From positions 44,405-108,404 of the forward strand of contig PDTC01000013.1 of the NCBI GenBank assembly GCA_002748735.1: DNA of 64,000 nucleotides, given 5' to 3'. The stretch is from Desulfobulbus propionicus. GTDB lineage: Bacteria > Desulfobacterota > Desulfobulbia > Desulfobulbales > Desulfobulbaceae. The first letter of the stretch is position 1. Every line of letters starts with the position of its first letter. The notes below the pieces were generated by a model that was given only the letters and a program-made list of their open reading frames with translations, was not told the origin of the DNA and made no database searches. A program made the translations under genes and the position numbers. Below, piece after piece: positions 26,515 to 34,916 of this stretch.

Positions 26515-28065
26515 ATGAATCAACACAGTGCTACAATTGTCATCCTTGATTTCGGCTCCCAGACCACCCAGCTGATTGCCCGACGTATTCGTGAACAGAA
26601 GGTCTATAGCGAAATCCATCCGTACAGTATTGACCTGGAGACGCTTCATGCCATAAACCCCCGGGGCATCGTGCTCTCTGGGGGTCCAGCCTCGGTCTAT
26701 GACGACGATGCCCCGGTCAGCGACCCTGCCATCTTCGAGCTGGGTATCCCGATCCTGGGCATCTGTTACGGCGCCCAGTTAATGATGCATCAGCAGGGAG
26801 GTCGCGTTGAAAAAGCCAAAAAACGTGAATTTGGCAAGGCTGAACTGACGGTTACCCTGGCCGGAGGACTGTTTGCCGGGTTACAAACCTCCCCCAGCAA
26901 ATATCAGGTCTGGATGAGCCACGGTGACCGCATTGAGGAGCCGGCCCCCGGCTTTATGGTGACCGCCACCAGCGAACACTCCCCCCATGCGGCCTTGCAA
27001 CACACGGCCAAACCGTTCACTGCCGTCCAGTTTCACCCAGAGGTAGTTCATACGCTCATCGGTACCGATGTGTTACGCAATTTCATCTTTGCCTGCTGCG
27101 CCTGTAAACCCGACTGGACAATGCACTCGTTCATCGACGCGACCGTAACCGACATTCGTGCACGGGTGGGTGATGCAAAGGTTCTCTGTGCCTTGAGCGG
27201 TGGCGTCGATTCCTCGGTGACCGCTGCTCTTGTCCATCGTGCCATCGGCAGACAGCTCACCTGTATTTATGTCAACAACGGCCTGATGCGGGCAAAAGAG
27301 TCTGAGAATATCCTTCGTTTTTTCCGGGAAAAAACAGACCTTCACGTCCTTGATGTCGATGCCACCGATTTCTTTCTCAACGAACTGGAAGGTATCGTTG
27401 ATCCCGAGGAGAAACGAAAACGGATTGGCTACGGTTTCATCAAGATCTTCGAAGAGCAAGCCAGCAAACTCGGGGACGTCAGTTTTCTGGCGCAGGGCAC
27501 CCTGTATCCCGATGTGATCGAATCGGTGACCTTCCACGGCAAAGCGCCGATCAAATCCCATCATAACGTCGGTGGTCTGCCCGAGCGCATGCGACTGGCC
27601 CTGATTGAACCACTGCGGGAGCTGTTCAAGGATGAGGTCCGGCTGCTTGGCCTGGAATTAGGGCTACCGGAAGAGGCGATTTATCGCCAACCCTTTCCAG
27701 GCCCCGGGCTGGGTATCCGCATCATGGGCGAGGTGACAGGGGAACGGCTGGACGTCTTGCGGCAGGCCGATGCCATAGTCATTGAAGAGATGAGGGCTGC
27801 CGGGCAATACCGCAAGCTCTGGCAGAGCTTCGCTGTACTGCTGCCTATCCAGACGGTGGGTGTCATGGGTGACAGCCGAACGTATGAAAACGTCGTCGCC
27901 CTGCGGTGCGTCGACTCCAGGGATGCCATGACTGCAGACTGGTCACGGTTGCCCTATGAGCTGCTGGCAAAAATATCCAACCGTATCATCAACGAGGTGC
28001 GCGGCGTAAACCGGGTGGTCTATGATATCAGCTCAAAGCCGCCCTCCACCATTGAATGGGAATGA
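26515..28065 (+). CDS. guaA: GMP synthase (glutamine-hydrolysing)
   Basis: Two-domain amidotransferase (516 aa) making GMP from XMP, ATP and glutamine. The class I glutaminase domain shows the nucleophile elbow GICYGAQLM (cysteine near residue 83) and the HPEVVHT histidine-glutamate. The ATP pyrophosphatase domain begins with the P-loop [16 protein letters not shown]. The dimerisation domain ends with [17 protein letters not shown], the standard C-terminus. It forms a purine operon with guaB. Confidence 0.98.
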   Translation: MNQHSATIVILDFGSQTTQLIARRIREQKVYSEIHPYSIDLETLHAINPRGIVLSGGPASVYDDDAPVSDPAIFELGIPILGICYGAQLMMHQQGGRVEKAKKREFGKAELTVTLAGGLFAGLQTSPSKYQVWMSHGDRIEEPAPGFMVTATSEHSPHAALQHTAKPFTAVQFHPEVVHTLIGTDVLRNFIFACCACKPDWTMHSFIDATVTDIRARVGDAKVLCALSGGVDSSVTAALVHRAIGRQLTCIYVNNGLMRAKESENILRFFREKTDLHVLDVDATDFFLNELEGIVDPEEKRKRIGYGFIKIFEEQASKLGDVSFLAQGTLYPDVIESVTFHGKAPIKSHHNVGGLPERMRLALIEPLRELFKDEVRLLGLELGLPEEAIYRQPFPGPGLGIRIMGEVTGERLDVLRQADAIVIEEMRAAGQYRKLWQSFAVLLPIQTVGVMGDSRTYENVVALRCVDSRDAMTADWSRLPYELLAKISNRIINEVRGVNRVVYDISSKPPSTIEWE

Positions 28066-28068
28066 TTC

Positions 28069-28842
28069 ATGCTGAAGACTGGAATTTACGTGGATGCCGA
28101 AAACATCAAGATGAGCGGCGGGTTCGGGATGCGCTACGACGTACTGGTAAACATGGCCAATGGCCCCCATTCGCAGATGCTGCGTGCCAACTGTTACCTG
28201 GCTGAAGATCGGGAACGCATCAGTAAAGACCCTGAGTATCAGCTGCGAATTTATACCTACCACGACATCCTCAGGAACTGTGGTTTCAAGGTGATCAAAA
28301 AAGTTGTGCGCCGCTTCCACGACGAAGACGGTAATATCACCTACAAGGCCAACTCGGACATGGACCTGGCCATTGATGCCCTGCTTCAGGCTCGTAATCT
28401 GGACCGGGTCATTCTGGTCAGCGGGGATGGAGATTTCATTCGTCTGGTGACCGCCCTGCAGAATAATGGCTGCCGGGTGGAGGTGGTTGGCTTCGAAAAT
28501 GTCAGCAGTAAGCTTCGTGAAGCAGCTGACACCTTTACCTCCGGCTTTCTCATCCCCGGCCTGCTACCAATCCCGTCCACCCGCGATGAAGCCGACACCT
28601 GGCAACGGGGCACGGTCATCAACTTCAACCAGGAACGCGGTTTTGGCTTCTTTCGCTACTACCGTCTCGACAAGGGTTCCCTGTTCCCAGAGACGGTTTT
28701 TTTCCACCTCTCATCCTCTACCCTTGGCTCTGACAGACCTTTTGCCGACAGCCGCCGGATATTTGAATTTCGTCTTGCCAATAATCCTGCCAATGACAAT
28801 CGGCCTGAAGCCCGGGACATTCGTCTTATGAAAAATGAGTAA
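28069..28842 (+). CDS. NYN-domain (PIN-like) protein with C-terminal cold-shock-like domain
   Basis: A 257-residue protein starting 3 bp after guaA. Residues 1-165 are a NYN/LabA-type nuclease domain: YVDAENI (acidic residue 1), NSDMDLAIDAL (residues 2 and 3) and VSGDGDFIRLV (residue 4), the usual metal-binding acidic set of the PIN-like fold. Residues about 183-225 (QRGTVINFNQERGFGFFRY ... VFFHLSS) match the RNA-binding cold-shock domain with both RNP-like strands. The pairing suggests an RNA-binding ribonuclease. Cotranscription with guaBA is likely from spacing, but a functional link to purine synthesis is unproven. Confidence 0.85.
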   Translation: MLKTGIYVDAENIKMSGGFGMRYDVLVNMANGPHSQMLRANCYLAEDRERISKDPEYQLRIYTYHDILRNCGFKVIKKVVRRFHDEDGNITYKANSDMDLAIDALLQARNLDRVILVSGDGDFIRLVTALQNNGCRVEVVGFENVSSKLREAADTFTSGFLIPGLLPIPSTRDEADTWQRGTVINFNQERGFGFFRYYRLDKGSLFPETVFFHLSSSTLGSDRPFADSRRIFEFRLANNPANDNRPEARDIRLMKNE

Positions 28843-29343
28843 CCAGCCAGGCCGGGGATAACCAGGCAATCAGGGAAAAATATTTTTCAGGTAATACAAT
28901 GACGCCCTGCCAACCACAAAGGAGTGGATCGCGTCGTTCCTGCTGCTTTGTTGTGCCTGTTAAAGAAAACAGGGCCGCATGACAGCAACGCTCTCAAGGC
29001 ACACCAGTCAGATCTTCTTGAACTGTATGCCCTACCTCTGTCTCTGGTACAGTCGACATCTCCTTGAACTTGTCCTGTCCAACCCTTGTGGAGATCAACA
29101 AACAGGCGACAGGAAACCACTTGAGTCTGCTCATCTCTTCCATCTCTGTTTGAAAAATTTTGCGCCTCCTTTTTGACGACCGCAGCAAACTCCCAAAAAA
29201 ATCAGGAGCACCACTGCCGTCGTCGGCTTGACGAATACGGCCATCGGTATAATAGTTTGCCCTGTGTGTGACTTCTGCCTGAGAACGTACGGGACTGATA
29301 GGCAGCCCCGTGAAACGTTATCAGATGAAGGAGAACAAAATTC
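28843..29343. other. 500-bp intergenic region before the Do-type protease gene
   Basis: No gene, tRNA or clear terminator was seen after the NYN gene. Near the right end CTTGACG (about 29230) and TATAAT (29250) occur, but only 14 bp apart, so a standard sigma-70 promoter is doubtful; an alternative-sigma promoter for the protease gene is conceivable. Confidence 0.4.
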
Positions 29344-30798
29344 ATGCTACCCCAATTTTTACGAAAGAGACGACTTTTCACCGGACTTTTGACGCTTCTT
29401 TTGCTTGCAGGCAGTTTTCATCAAACCCTTGCTCAGGATGAAGGTGATATCGCCCTGCTGGATCGTTCATCCAAGGCCTTTGCCTCAGTGGTCAAGAAAG
29501 CCGGCCCCGCCGTAGTCTATGTGGGCGTCGAAAAAACGGTCCATGGACAGAGGTTCAGCCCTCATCCTTTTTTTAACGAGCCCTTTTTTGAGCGATTCTT
29601 CGGCCCGCAGTTCAGGCTTCCCCAGCAACCACGCCAGCGAGAACGTCGTCAGCAGGGCGCCGGCTCCGGTTTTATTGTCGCCAAGAACGGCTATATCCTG
29701 ACCAACAACCACGTTGTCGAAGATGCCGAGAAGATTACCGTTCGACTCTCTGACAAGCGGGAGTTCAAGGCCAAGGTCATCGGTACAGACCCGCAGTCTG
29801 ATGTCGCTCTCATCAAGATCGACGCCAATAACCTGCCCACCCTGCCTTTGGGGAACTCCGACAAACTGGAAGTGGGAGAATGGGTTATCGCCATCGGCAG
29901 TCCCTTTGAGCTGAGTCAGACCGTTACAGTGGGGGTCGTCAGCGCCAAGGGACGGGACCAGGTCGGTATCAATGATTACGAAAATTTTATCCAGACCGAT
30001 GCCGCTATCAATCCCGGTAACTCTGGAGGCCCCCTGTTGAACATCCACGGTGAGGCCGTAGGCATCAACACCGCTATATTTTCTCGTAGTGGTGGATACA
30101 TGGGGATCGGTTTTGCCATTCCCATCAACATGGCAAAGTCGATCAAGAATCAGCTACTCAAGAAGGGTAAGGTTACCCGTGGTTGGCTAGGCGTAATCAT
30201 TCAGGACGTGGATGAGGAGCTGGCCCAGAGTTTTAACCTGGAAAACGCCGAAGGCATTCTCATCAGCGAGGTTACCCCCGATTCACCGGCAAAAAAGGCG
30301 GGCATCGAACAGGGAGACGTGCTGCTCTCAATGGACGGGGTTCCGTTGAAGGGTGTTACAGACCTTCGTAACAGGGTCGCTATGGTACCGCCGGGATCTA
30401 AGGTGGAGTTCGAGGTGGTCCACGATGGCCGTTCGAGAAACATCACGGTCAGCATCGGTGAACAGCCTAAAAATATAGGCCGTCTCACCGGTGGAACCAG
30501 CAGCGATGATTCACTCTCCGAGATGGGCCTGCACCTCCAGCCGCTCACCCCGGAGATCGCCGATCAACTGGGCTATGAAGAGGACCAGGGTTTACTGATC
30601 GCCGATGTCGAGCCAGACAGTCCGGCTGATCGCGCTGACCTCACCGAGGGCCAACTCATTGAGGAGGTCAATAAAGTTCGTGTTCGTACCCTCAACGACC
30701 TGAAAAAAGCGTTGAAAAAGGGACATAGCGCCCAACGTGTCCTCTTGCGTGTTCGCACTGGTGAGTACAGCCGTTATGTAGTGCTGTCAACCGAATAA
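29344..30798 (+). CDS. Do/DegP-family periplasmic serine protease
   Basis: Trypsin-like protease and chaperone (484 aa) that clears misfolded envelope proteins. A signal peptide (residues 1-30, cut after QTLA) precedes the protease domain. The catalytic triad is visible: His123 in TNNHVVEDA, Asp153 in QSDVALIKI and Ser227 in GNSGGPLL. Loop LA holds the HPFFNEPFFERFF segment. Two PDZ domains follow (about 285-375 and 395-480; SPAKKAGIEQGDVLLSMDG, SPADRADLTEGQLIEEVN). Two PDZ domains indicate the DegP/MucD/HtrA class rather than DegS. GAAGGAGAACAAAATTC precedes the ATG, and a strong terminator follows. Confidence 0.95.
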   Translation: MLPQFLRKRRLFTGLLTLLLLAGSFHQTLAQDEGDIALLDRSSKAFASVVKKAGPAVVYVGVEKTVHGQRFSPHPFFNEPFFERFFGPQFRLPQQPRQRERRQQGAGSGFIVAKNGYILTNNHVVEDAEKITVRLSDKREFKAKVIGTDPQSDVALIKIDANNLPTLPLGNSDKLEVGEWVIAIGSPFELSQTVTVGVVSAKGRDQVGINDYENFIQTDAAINPGNSGGPLLNIHGEAVGINTAIFSRSGGYMGIGFAIPINMAKSIKNQLLKKGKVTRGWLGVIIQDVDEELAQSFNLENAEGILISEVTPDSPAKKAGIEQGDVLLSMDGVPLKGVTDLRNRVAMVPPGSKVEFEVVHDGRSRNITVSIGEQPKNIGRLTGGTSSDDSLSEMGLHLQPLTPEIADQLGYEEDQGLLIADVEPDSPADRADLTEGQLIEEVNKVRVRTLNDLKKALKKGHSAQRVLLRVRTGEYSRYVVLSTE

Positions 30799-30816
30799 GC
30801 GCACCTGAGAATCTCT

Positions 30817-30878
30817 GGCTACGAAGAAAAAAACTCCCGTTGCCCGCTTAGGGCAGCGGGAGTTTTTTCTTCGTAGCC
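30817..30878. terminator. Strong bidirectional terminator after the Do-type protease
   Basis: A nearly perfect 28-bp inverted repeat: GGCTACGAAGAAAAAAACTC... pairs with ...GAGTTTTTTCTTCGTAGCC around a GCTTA loop. The GC-rich core ACTCCCGTTGCCC / GGGCAGCGGGAGT is flanked by A7 and T6 runs. It separates the protease from tRNA-Arg. Confidence 0.93.
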
Positions 30879-30979
30879 GGTGTTTGTCATCGCTGAGGCC
30901 TGAGGGGCTCCGTTCTCTGGCAGACATTTGCTTGCGCTCTCCAGTCCTCCCAGGTAAAGTGAAAGCATCTTCTTTATGC

Positions 30980-31056
30980 GCGCCCGTAGCTCAGCTGGAT
31001 AGAGCATCGGCCTTCGAAGCCGAGAGTCGGGGGTTCGAATCCCTCCGGGCGTGCCA
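30980..31056 (+). tRNA. tRNA-Arg (anticodon UCG)
   Basis: A 77-nt cloverleaf. Acceptor stem GCGCCCG pairs with CGGGCGT (one terminal G-U), D-arm GCTCAGCTGGATAGAGC, anticodon arm TCGGC-CTTCGAA-GCCGA giving anticodon TCG, T-arm with GGTTCGAATCC, discriminator G and an encoded CCA end. It would read CGA and other CGN codons. It stands alone. Confidence 0.96.
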
Positions 31057-31133
31057 TCTTTTTGACCACGATGTCCTTGCTCATGGTCGTGAGTGCCTTG
31101 GGCAAAGATTCGAGTCGTCGGTGCGCAAGAATG

Positions 31134-31703
31134 TCACTGGCCTAGGGCGGCCGGGGGATAGGGCAACCAACGGAAGAGATACCGCTCTAGTTCTATGCAG
31201 CGATTGAAGTTGTGGCGGATCAGCTCGTGGCGGTGGGGGTCGTTACGGCCGTAGCGCTCGAGGATATACTGCAGCCGCTGTTCGAGGCTGACAACCTGGT
31301 CATGGCAGACACGTTTGTCGGCGTAATAGACAATCTGTATTTCGGTAAACTGCCCCTTTTGCAGCTGTTCAGGCAGGTATTCTCCAAGCAGGACATGTTG
31401 AGCGACAATTTCCGCGACCTCGGGGTAGCCGTGGTTTATGCAGATATCTGCACCAGCGGCAGCATGATCGCAGGTATTGTTCAGACAGGGGGTTTTGGCG
31501 ATATCGTGCAGCAGGGCCCCGGCAACAACAAGATCCCGGCAAAGAGTGGTGGGGCCTGTCGTTTCATTCAGGTCGTCAGTCAACAGTTCAGCAAGAGTGC
31601 AGACCAACAGCGAGTGCGCTCGAATATTGGGGAGCATGGCATACTGCTCCATGAGTTCCAGACAGGTTTGTCTGTCAGGGATGGTCTTGCAGCTCTTTGA
31701 CAT
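31134..31703 (-). CDS. HD-domain metal-dependent phosphohydrolase
   Basis: A 189-residue HD-domain protein. Metal-binding positions are AHSLLVCTLAELL (first His), AGALLHDIAKTPCL (His-Asp pair), ICINHGYPEVAEIVAQHV and YYADKRVCHD (last Asp). Such short HDIG-type proteins hydrolyse phosphoesters or nucleotides; the substrate here is unknown. It lies 12 bp beyond the hemE stop on the same strand, so it is probably cotranscribed with hemE and ahbD. Confidence 0.85.
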   Translation of the reverse strand: MSKSCKTIPDRQTCLELMEQYAMLPNIRAHSLLVCTLAELLTDDLNETTGPTTLCRDLVVAGALLHDIAKTPCLNNTCDHAAAGADICINHGYPEVAEIVAQHVLLGEYLPEQLQKGQFTEIQIVYYADKRVCHDQVVSLEQRLQYILERYGRNDPHRHELIRHNFNRCIELERYLFRWLPYPPAALGQ

Positions 31704-31715
31704 GACGCACTACTG

Positions 31716-32738
31716 TTACGTTCTGCTGAATCGATGCACGGCGTCTACGGCAATTTTTACTTGATCAGGCGGAGTTTGCGGGAGGACACCATGGCCCAGG
31801 TTGAAAATGTGGCCTTTTGCCTGTCTGGCGTCGATTAGCAGTTTTTTTATACGTCTTTCCAGGGCAGTGTGGGGCAGAAAGAGGGCTATCGGGTCCAGGT
31901 TACCCTGGAATACATGGCCGCTTGCCTGTGCTGCGGCATCATCGATGTTTATTCGCCAGTCCAGCCCCAGGACGTCAGCGCCGCTGTTGACGGTATCTGC
32001 GAGCAGGGTTGCACCGTTGTTGGCAAAGTAGATGACCGGTATGTCTGTGACGCTCCTGAGGTCTTGTATGATCTCTTGGACATAGGGAAGGGCGAAACGG
32101 CGGTAGTCAACCGGGGCAAGGACGCCGGCCCATGAGTCAAAGAGCTGAAGTGCCTGGGCGCCAGCCTCTGCCTGTGCCTGGAGATAGCGACTGGTGCAGC
32201 GGGTTATCTTGCTGAGCAGCCGATGGTACAGGTCGGGCTCCTGGAACATCATACGCTTGGTGTCAAGAAATACCTTGGATGAGCCACCTTCAATCAGATA
32301 GGTGGCCAGAGTGAAGGGGGCGCCGGCAAAGCCGATCAGCGGTACATTGAGCGCTTGACGCAACAGACGGATGGTTTCCAGAACAAAGGGCATGGTTTCC
32401 TCAGGGTCGGGGATCATGAGCGCATTCACCGCCTGGTCAGTGCGGACCGGCTCCGGAAAAACCGGGCCCAGGCCCTCGTGGAAATCTAGGGGCAGACCCA
32501 TGGCCTCCATGGGGATGAGGATGTCAGAGAAGAGGATGGCTGCATCGAAATTGAACAGTTCAATGGGCTGGAGGGTCACCTCAGTGCATAATGCGGGATT
32601 TTTGCAGAGTTCAAGGAAGGAGACTTTGCTGCGGACTTTCTGATAGTCCGGGAGATAGCGACCCGCCTGCCGCATAAACCATACGGGTGTATATTCGGTG
32701 GGCTCACCTCGGCAAGCCTTGAGAAAGGTGTTATTCAT
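31716..32738 (-). CDS. hemE: Uroporphyrinogen decarboxylase
   Basis: Cytosolic enzyme (340 aa) that removes four carboxyl groups from uroporphyrinogen III to give coproporphyrinogen III. Signature [19 protein letters not shown] lies near residue 20, followed by the [16 protein letters not shown] aspartate motif and [17 protein letters not shown]. The ATG overlaps the ahbD stop (ATGA), so the two enzymes of heme formation are translationally coupled. AhbD's own siroheme-dependent route does not need HemE, which makes the pairing informative. Confidence 0.97.
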   Translation of the reverse strand: MNNTFLKACRGEPTEYTPVWFMRQAGRYLPDYQKVRSKVSFLELCKNPALCTEVTLQPIELFNFDAAILFSDILIPMEAMGLPLDFHEGLGPVFPEPVRTDQAVNALMIPDPEETMPFVLETIRLLRQALNVPLIGFAGAPFTLATYLIEGGSSKVFLDTKRMMFQEPDLYHRLLSKITRCTSRYLQAQAEAGAQALQLFDSWAGVLAPVDYRRFALPYVQEIIQDLRSVTDIPVIYFANNGATLLADTVNSGADVLGLDWRINIDDAAAQASGHVFQGNLDPIALFLPHTALERRIKKLLIDARQAKGHIFNLGHGVLPQTPPDQVKIAVDAVHRFSRT

Positions 32739-33814
32739 GAATGTTTAAGGAGTTGAGGTTGACGTTGCCCGGGCTGGTAGGCACAGAAGGGCTCTTCGGC
32801 CATGTAGTCGCCACTGACAGCATAGGCACGGGCGCGGCAGCCGCCACAGATGTTAATATACTCACATCGACCGCAGGAGCCCTTGTACGACTTGAAATCA
32901 CGCATCTCCTTGAAGAGCTCAGAACCCTCCCAGATTTCTTTGAAGGACTGCCTGCGCAGATTTCCGGCGGTCAGAGGAAAATAACTGCAGGGGAGGACAT
33001 GGCCGTCCACGTCAATGAGGCAGATCAACTGTCCGGCCAGGCAGCCTTTAGAGCCCCCCGTAGAAAATTTGAGGGAGCGCCGCCGGAAACCAGAGCCCTC
33101 TTCCCTGGCTTTTTGCCGGACGAGCCGGTAGTATTGCGGTGCACAGGTCGGCCGTACCAGCAGATCCTCTTCCTCTTTTTCCATCTGATAATGCCAGTCC
33201 AGAATATCTTCGTACTCTTCAGCGGGAATCAGCTCTTCCATGATGTCTTCCCCCCGCCCGGTGGGAACGATCATGAACAGGTACCAGGCTGTGGCACCGA
33301 GCTCCTTGACCAGTTGGTAAATCTTGGGCGCCTCGGTCTTGTTACGCAGGGTAAAGCTGGAGTTCACCAGGAAGTCAATGCCGTATTCGTTGAACAGCCT
33401 GATTGCCTCCATGGTCCCGGCAAAGGCACCGGGCTGACTGCGAAAATCATCATGTACTTTTGCAGATGCCCCGTCAATACTCAGGCTGACCATGCGGATA
33501 CCTGCTTCCTTGATCAGATGGCAGGTCTCAGCTCCGACCAGCGTTCCATTAGTAGCCAGGCACATTCGCATGCCCAGGCTTGTACCATAGGCAGCGATAT
33601 CAAAGATGTCCGTGCGTAAAAGGGGTTCTCCTCCGGACAGGACCATGACTGGATCGGCGTAGGCGTGGATATCGTCGAGGATGCGCTTGGCCTCGGCAAA
33701 ACTGAAATCAGGATGTGCTTGTACCTCCAGGGTGGAGGAAGATCGACAGTGGACACAGCCCAGGTTGCAGCGTCGGGTCGTTTCCCAGGCGATCCATTTT
33801 GGTACAAACTTCAT
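32735..33814 (-). CDS. ahbD: Radical SAM/SPASM heme synthase, AhbD type
   Basis: A 359-residue radical SAM enzyme. The cluster motif CNLGCVHC is at residues 16-23 and a GGEPLLR SAM-binding stretch follows at about 60. The C-terminal auxiliary-cluster region contains [19 protein letters not shown], then [14 protein letters not shown], the ending I know from AhbD proteins, which decarboxylate Fe-coproporphyrin III (coproheme) to heme b. NirJ and AhbC are related alternatives, but this C-terminus and the neighbour hemE favour AhbD. It is the first gene of an ahbD-hemE-HD unit. Confidence 0.83.
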   Translation of the reverse strand: MKFVPKWIAWETTRRCNLGCVHCRSSSTLEVQAHPDFSFAEAKRILDDIHAYADPVMVLSGGEPLLRTDIFDIAAYGTSLGMRMCLATNGTLVGAETCHLIKEAGIRMVSLSIDGASAKVHDDFRSQPGAFAGTMEAIRLFNEYGIDFLVNSSFTLRNKTEAPKIYQLVKELGATAWYLFMIVPTGRGEDIMEELIPAEEYEDILDWHYQMEKEEEDLLVRPTCAPQYYRLVRQKAREEGSGFRRRSLKFSTGGSKGCLAGQLICLIDVDGHVLPCSYFPLTAGNLRRQSFKEIWEGSELFKEMRDFKSYKGSCGRCEYINICGGCRARAYAVSGDYMAEEPFCAYQPGQRQPQLLKHS

Positions 33815-34025
33815 GGAGTTCTCCGGAAAGAGGCAGGGGAGCGTGAGCCTTCATTCTTTCGCTGACCCAGGCGCCTCGGTACAATGACAGGAAGAATATA
33901 TGCTTCCGAGGACACAGGGTCAACCGTTTATCCCCGGAGGGGTTTTCTTTCTGCTGCTGCAATTAACTTTTTTGTGGGTATTCGTGGAAATACATTGAGG
34001 GATGCTTATCGTTAAGAGGTAACCT

Positions 34026-34044
34026 TTATAGTTTTTTACTATAA
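34026..34044. promoter_or_regulatory. Palindrome in front of the universal stress gene
   Basis: Perfect 7-bp inverted repeat TTATAGT / ACTATAA with a T5 spacer, ending 14 bp before the ATG and just before AAGGGAGG. It may be an operator overlapping the -10 region or start of the transcript; no known regulator site is recognised. Confidence 0.35.
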
Positions 34045-34058
34045 CAAGGGAGGTTTTC

Positions 34059-34544
34059 ATGGAACAGATAAAACGCATACTTTCCCCGATTGATTTTTCT
34101 GATAACGCCGGTAAGGTTGTCGAGGCTGCCGTCTATATTGCCGGTGTGTTCCAGGCAGAGTTACAGCTGGTATTTGTGGTGCAGAACTTTGAGGATTACA
34201 GCAGTTTTTTTGTGCCCCCGGTCAATATGCCTCGCCTTGAAGATGAACTGTACACGTCGGCGCAGCAACGAATGGACGCCTATATCAAGGAGTTGAAACC
34301 GATGTTGGCAGAACACCGGGTGTTGACCGTGTCTGGGAAAATCCTGGTTGGCGATATCGCCGAAGAGATCCTCGCTCTTACTGCAAGCGGGCATTTTAAC
34401 CTGATTGTTATGGGAACTCACGGGTACAAGGGCTTTGAGCGTATCATGTTTGGCTCAGTAGCCGACAAGGTAGTAAAAAATTCCTGCTGCCCGGTTATGA
34501 CCATCAATCCTTACCGGGAAGAGTGTGAGAAACTCTACAGTTGA
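34059..34544 (+). CDS. Universal stress protein (UspA family)
   Basis: A 161-residue cytosolic UspA-fold protein. The opening KRILSPIDFSDNAGKVVEAA and the C-terminal ATP-binding motif GTHGYKGFERIMFGSVADKVV ... CCPVM (GxxGx9GS-type) are both present, so it probably binds ATP. AAGGGAGGTTTTC precedes the ATG. It is monocistronic: a hairpin terminator follows and the next gene is 370 bp away. Confidence 0.95.
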   Translation: MEQIKRILSPIDFSDNAGKVVEAAVYIAGVFQAELQLVFVVQNFEDYSSFFVPPVNMPRLEDELYTSAQQRMDAYIKELKPMLAEHRVLTVSGKILVGDIAEEILALTASGHFNLIVMGTHGYKGFERIMFGSVADKVVKNSCCPVMTINPYREECEKLYS

Positions 34545-34589
34545 TTGTACTGCCTGGAGACAAACTTCAACGTCACAGGATAACAACGG

Positions 34590-34643
34590 GCCCCTCTCTT
34601 ACCGGTGAGTGAAGACCATATGTGGGAGAGGGGCTGTCTTTTT
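34590..34643 (+). terminator. Terminator after the universal stress gene
   Basis: GCCCCTCTC / GAGAGGGGC 9-bp stem with a 27-nt loop, followed by TGTCTTTTT, about 45 bp beyond the stop. The remaining 270 bp up to the TonB receptor are T-rich; I see no riboswitch, cobalamin box or convincing Fur site in them. Confidence 0.6.
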
Positions 34644-34916
34644 GGGCTCAAGGTCATCAGGGGTAGCGCCACAAAGAAAAATACAAGCAGTGGTGGAATC
34701 ACAACTTTCAAGGATTTGTTTTTTTTGGTGTCTATTTATCGTTATACGTTTTTTTCTTGCCCTGTTCTTTCCTTTTCAACTATATCTTTCTTGTCCTGGC
34801 CGCATGGCAAGTATTTTGCGACGCAAGTTTCAGCGGTTTTGGCAATCCTGTCTGCGACAGTAGACTCTCCTTGGTTTTGCTGCCGCAACGCTCTAGACGT
34901 ATAACAGAGGGGAAAA

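Noticed and set aside
29230-29256. TTGACG / TATAAT as a sigma-70 promoter of the protease gene
   Set aside because: The spacer is only 14 bp; kept as a remark, not as a feature.
34644-34916. Cobalamin riboswitch or Fur box before the TonB receptor
   Set aside because: I looked for the B12-box and Fur-type palindromes and saw neither; the region is merely T-rich.
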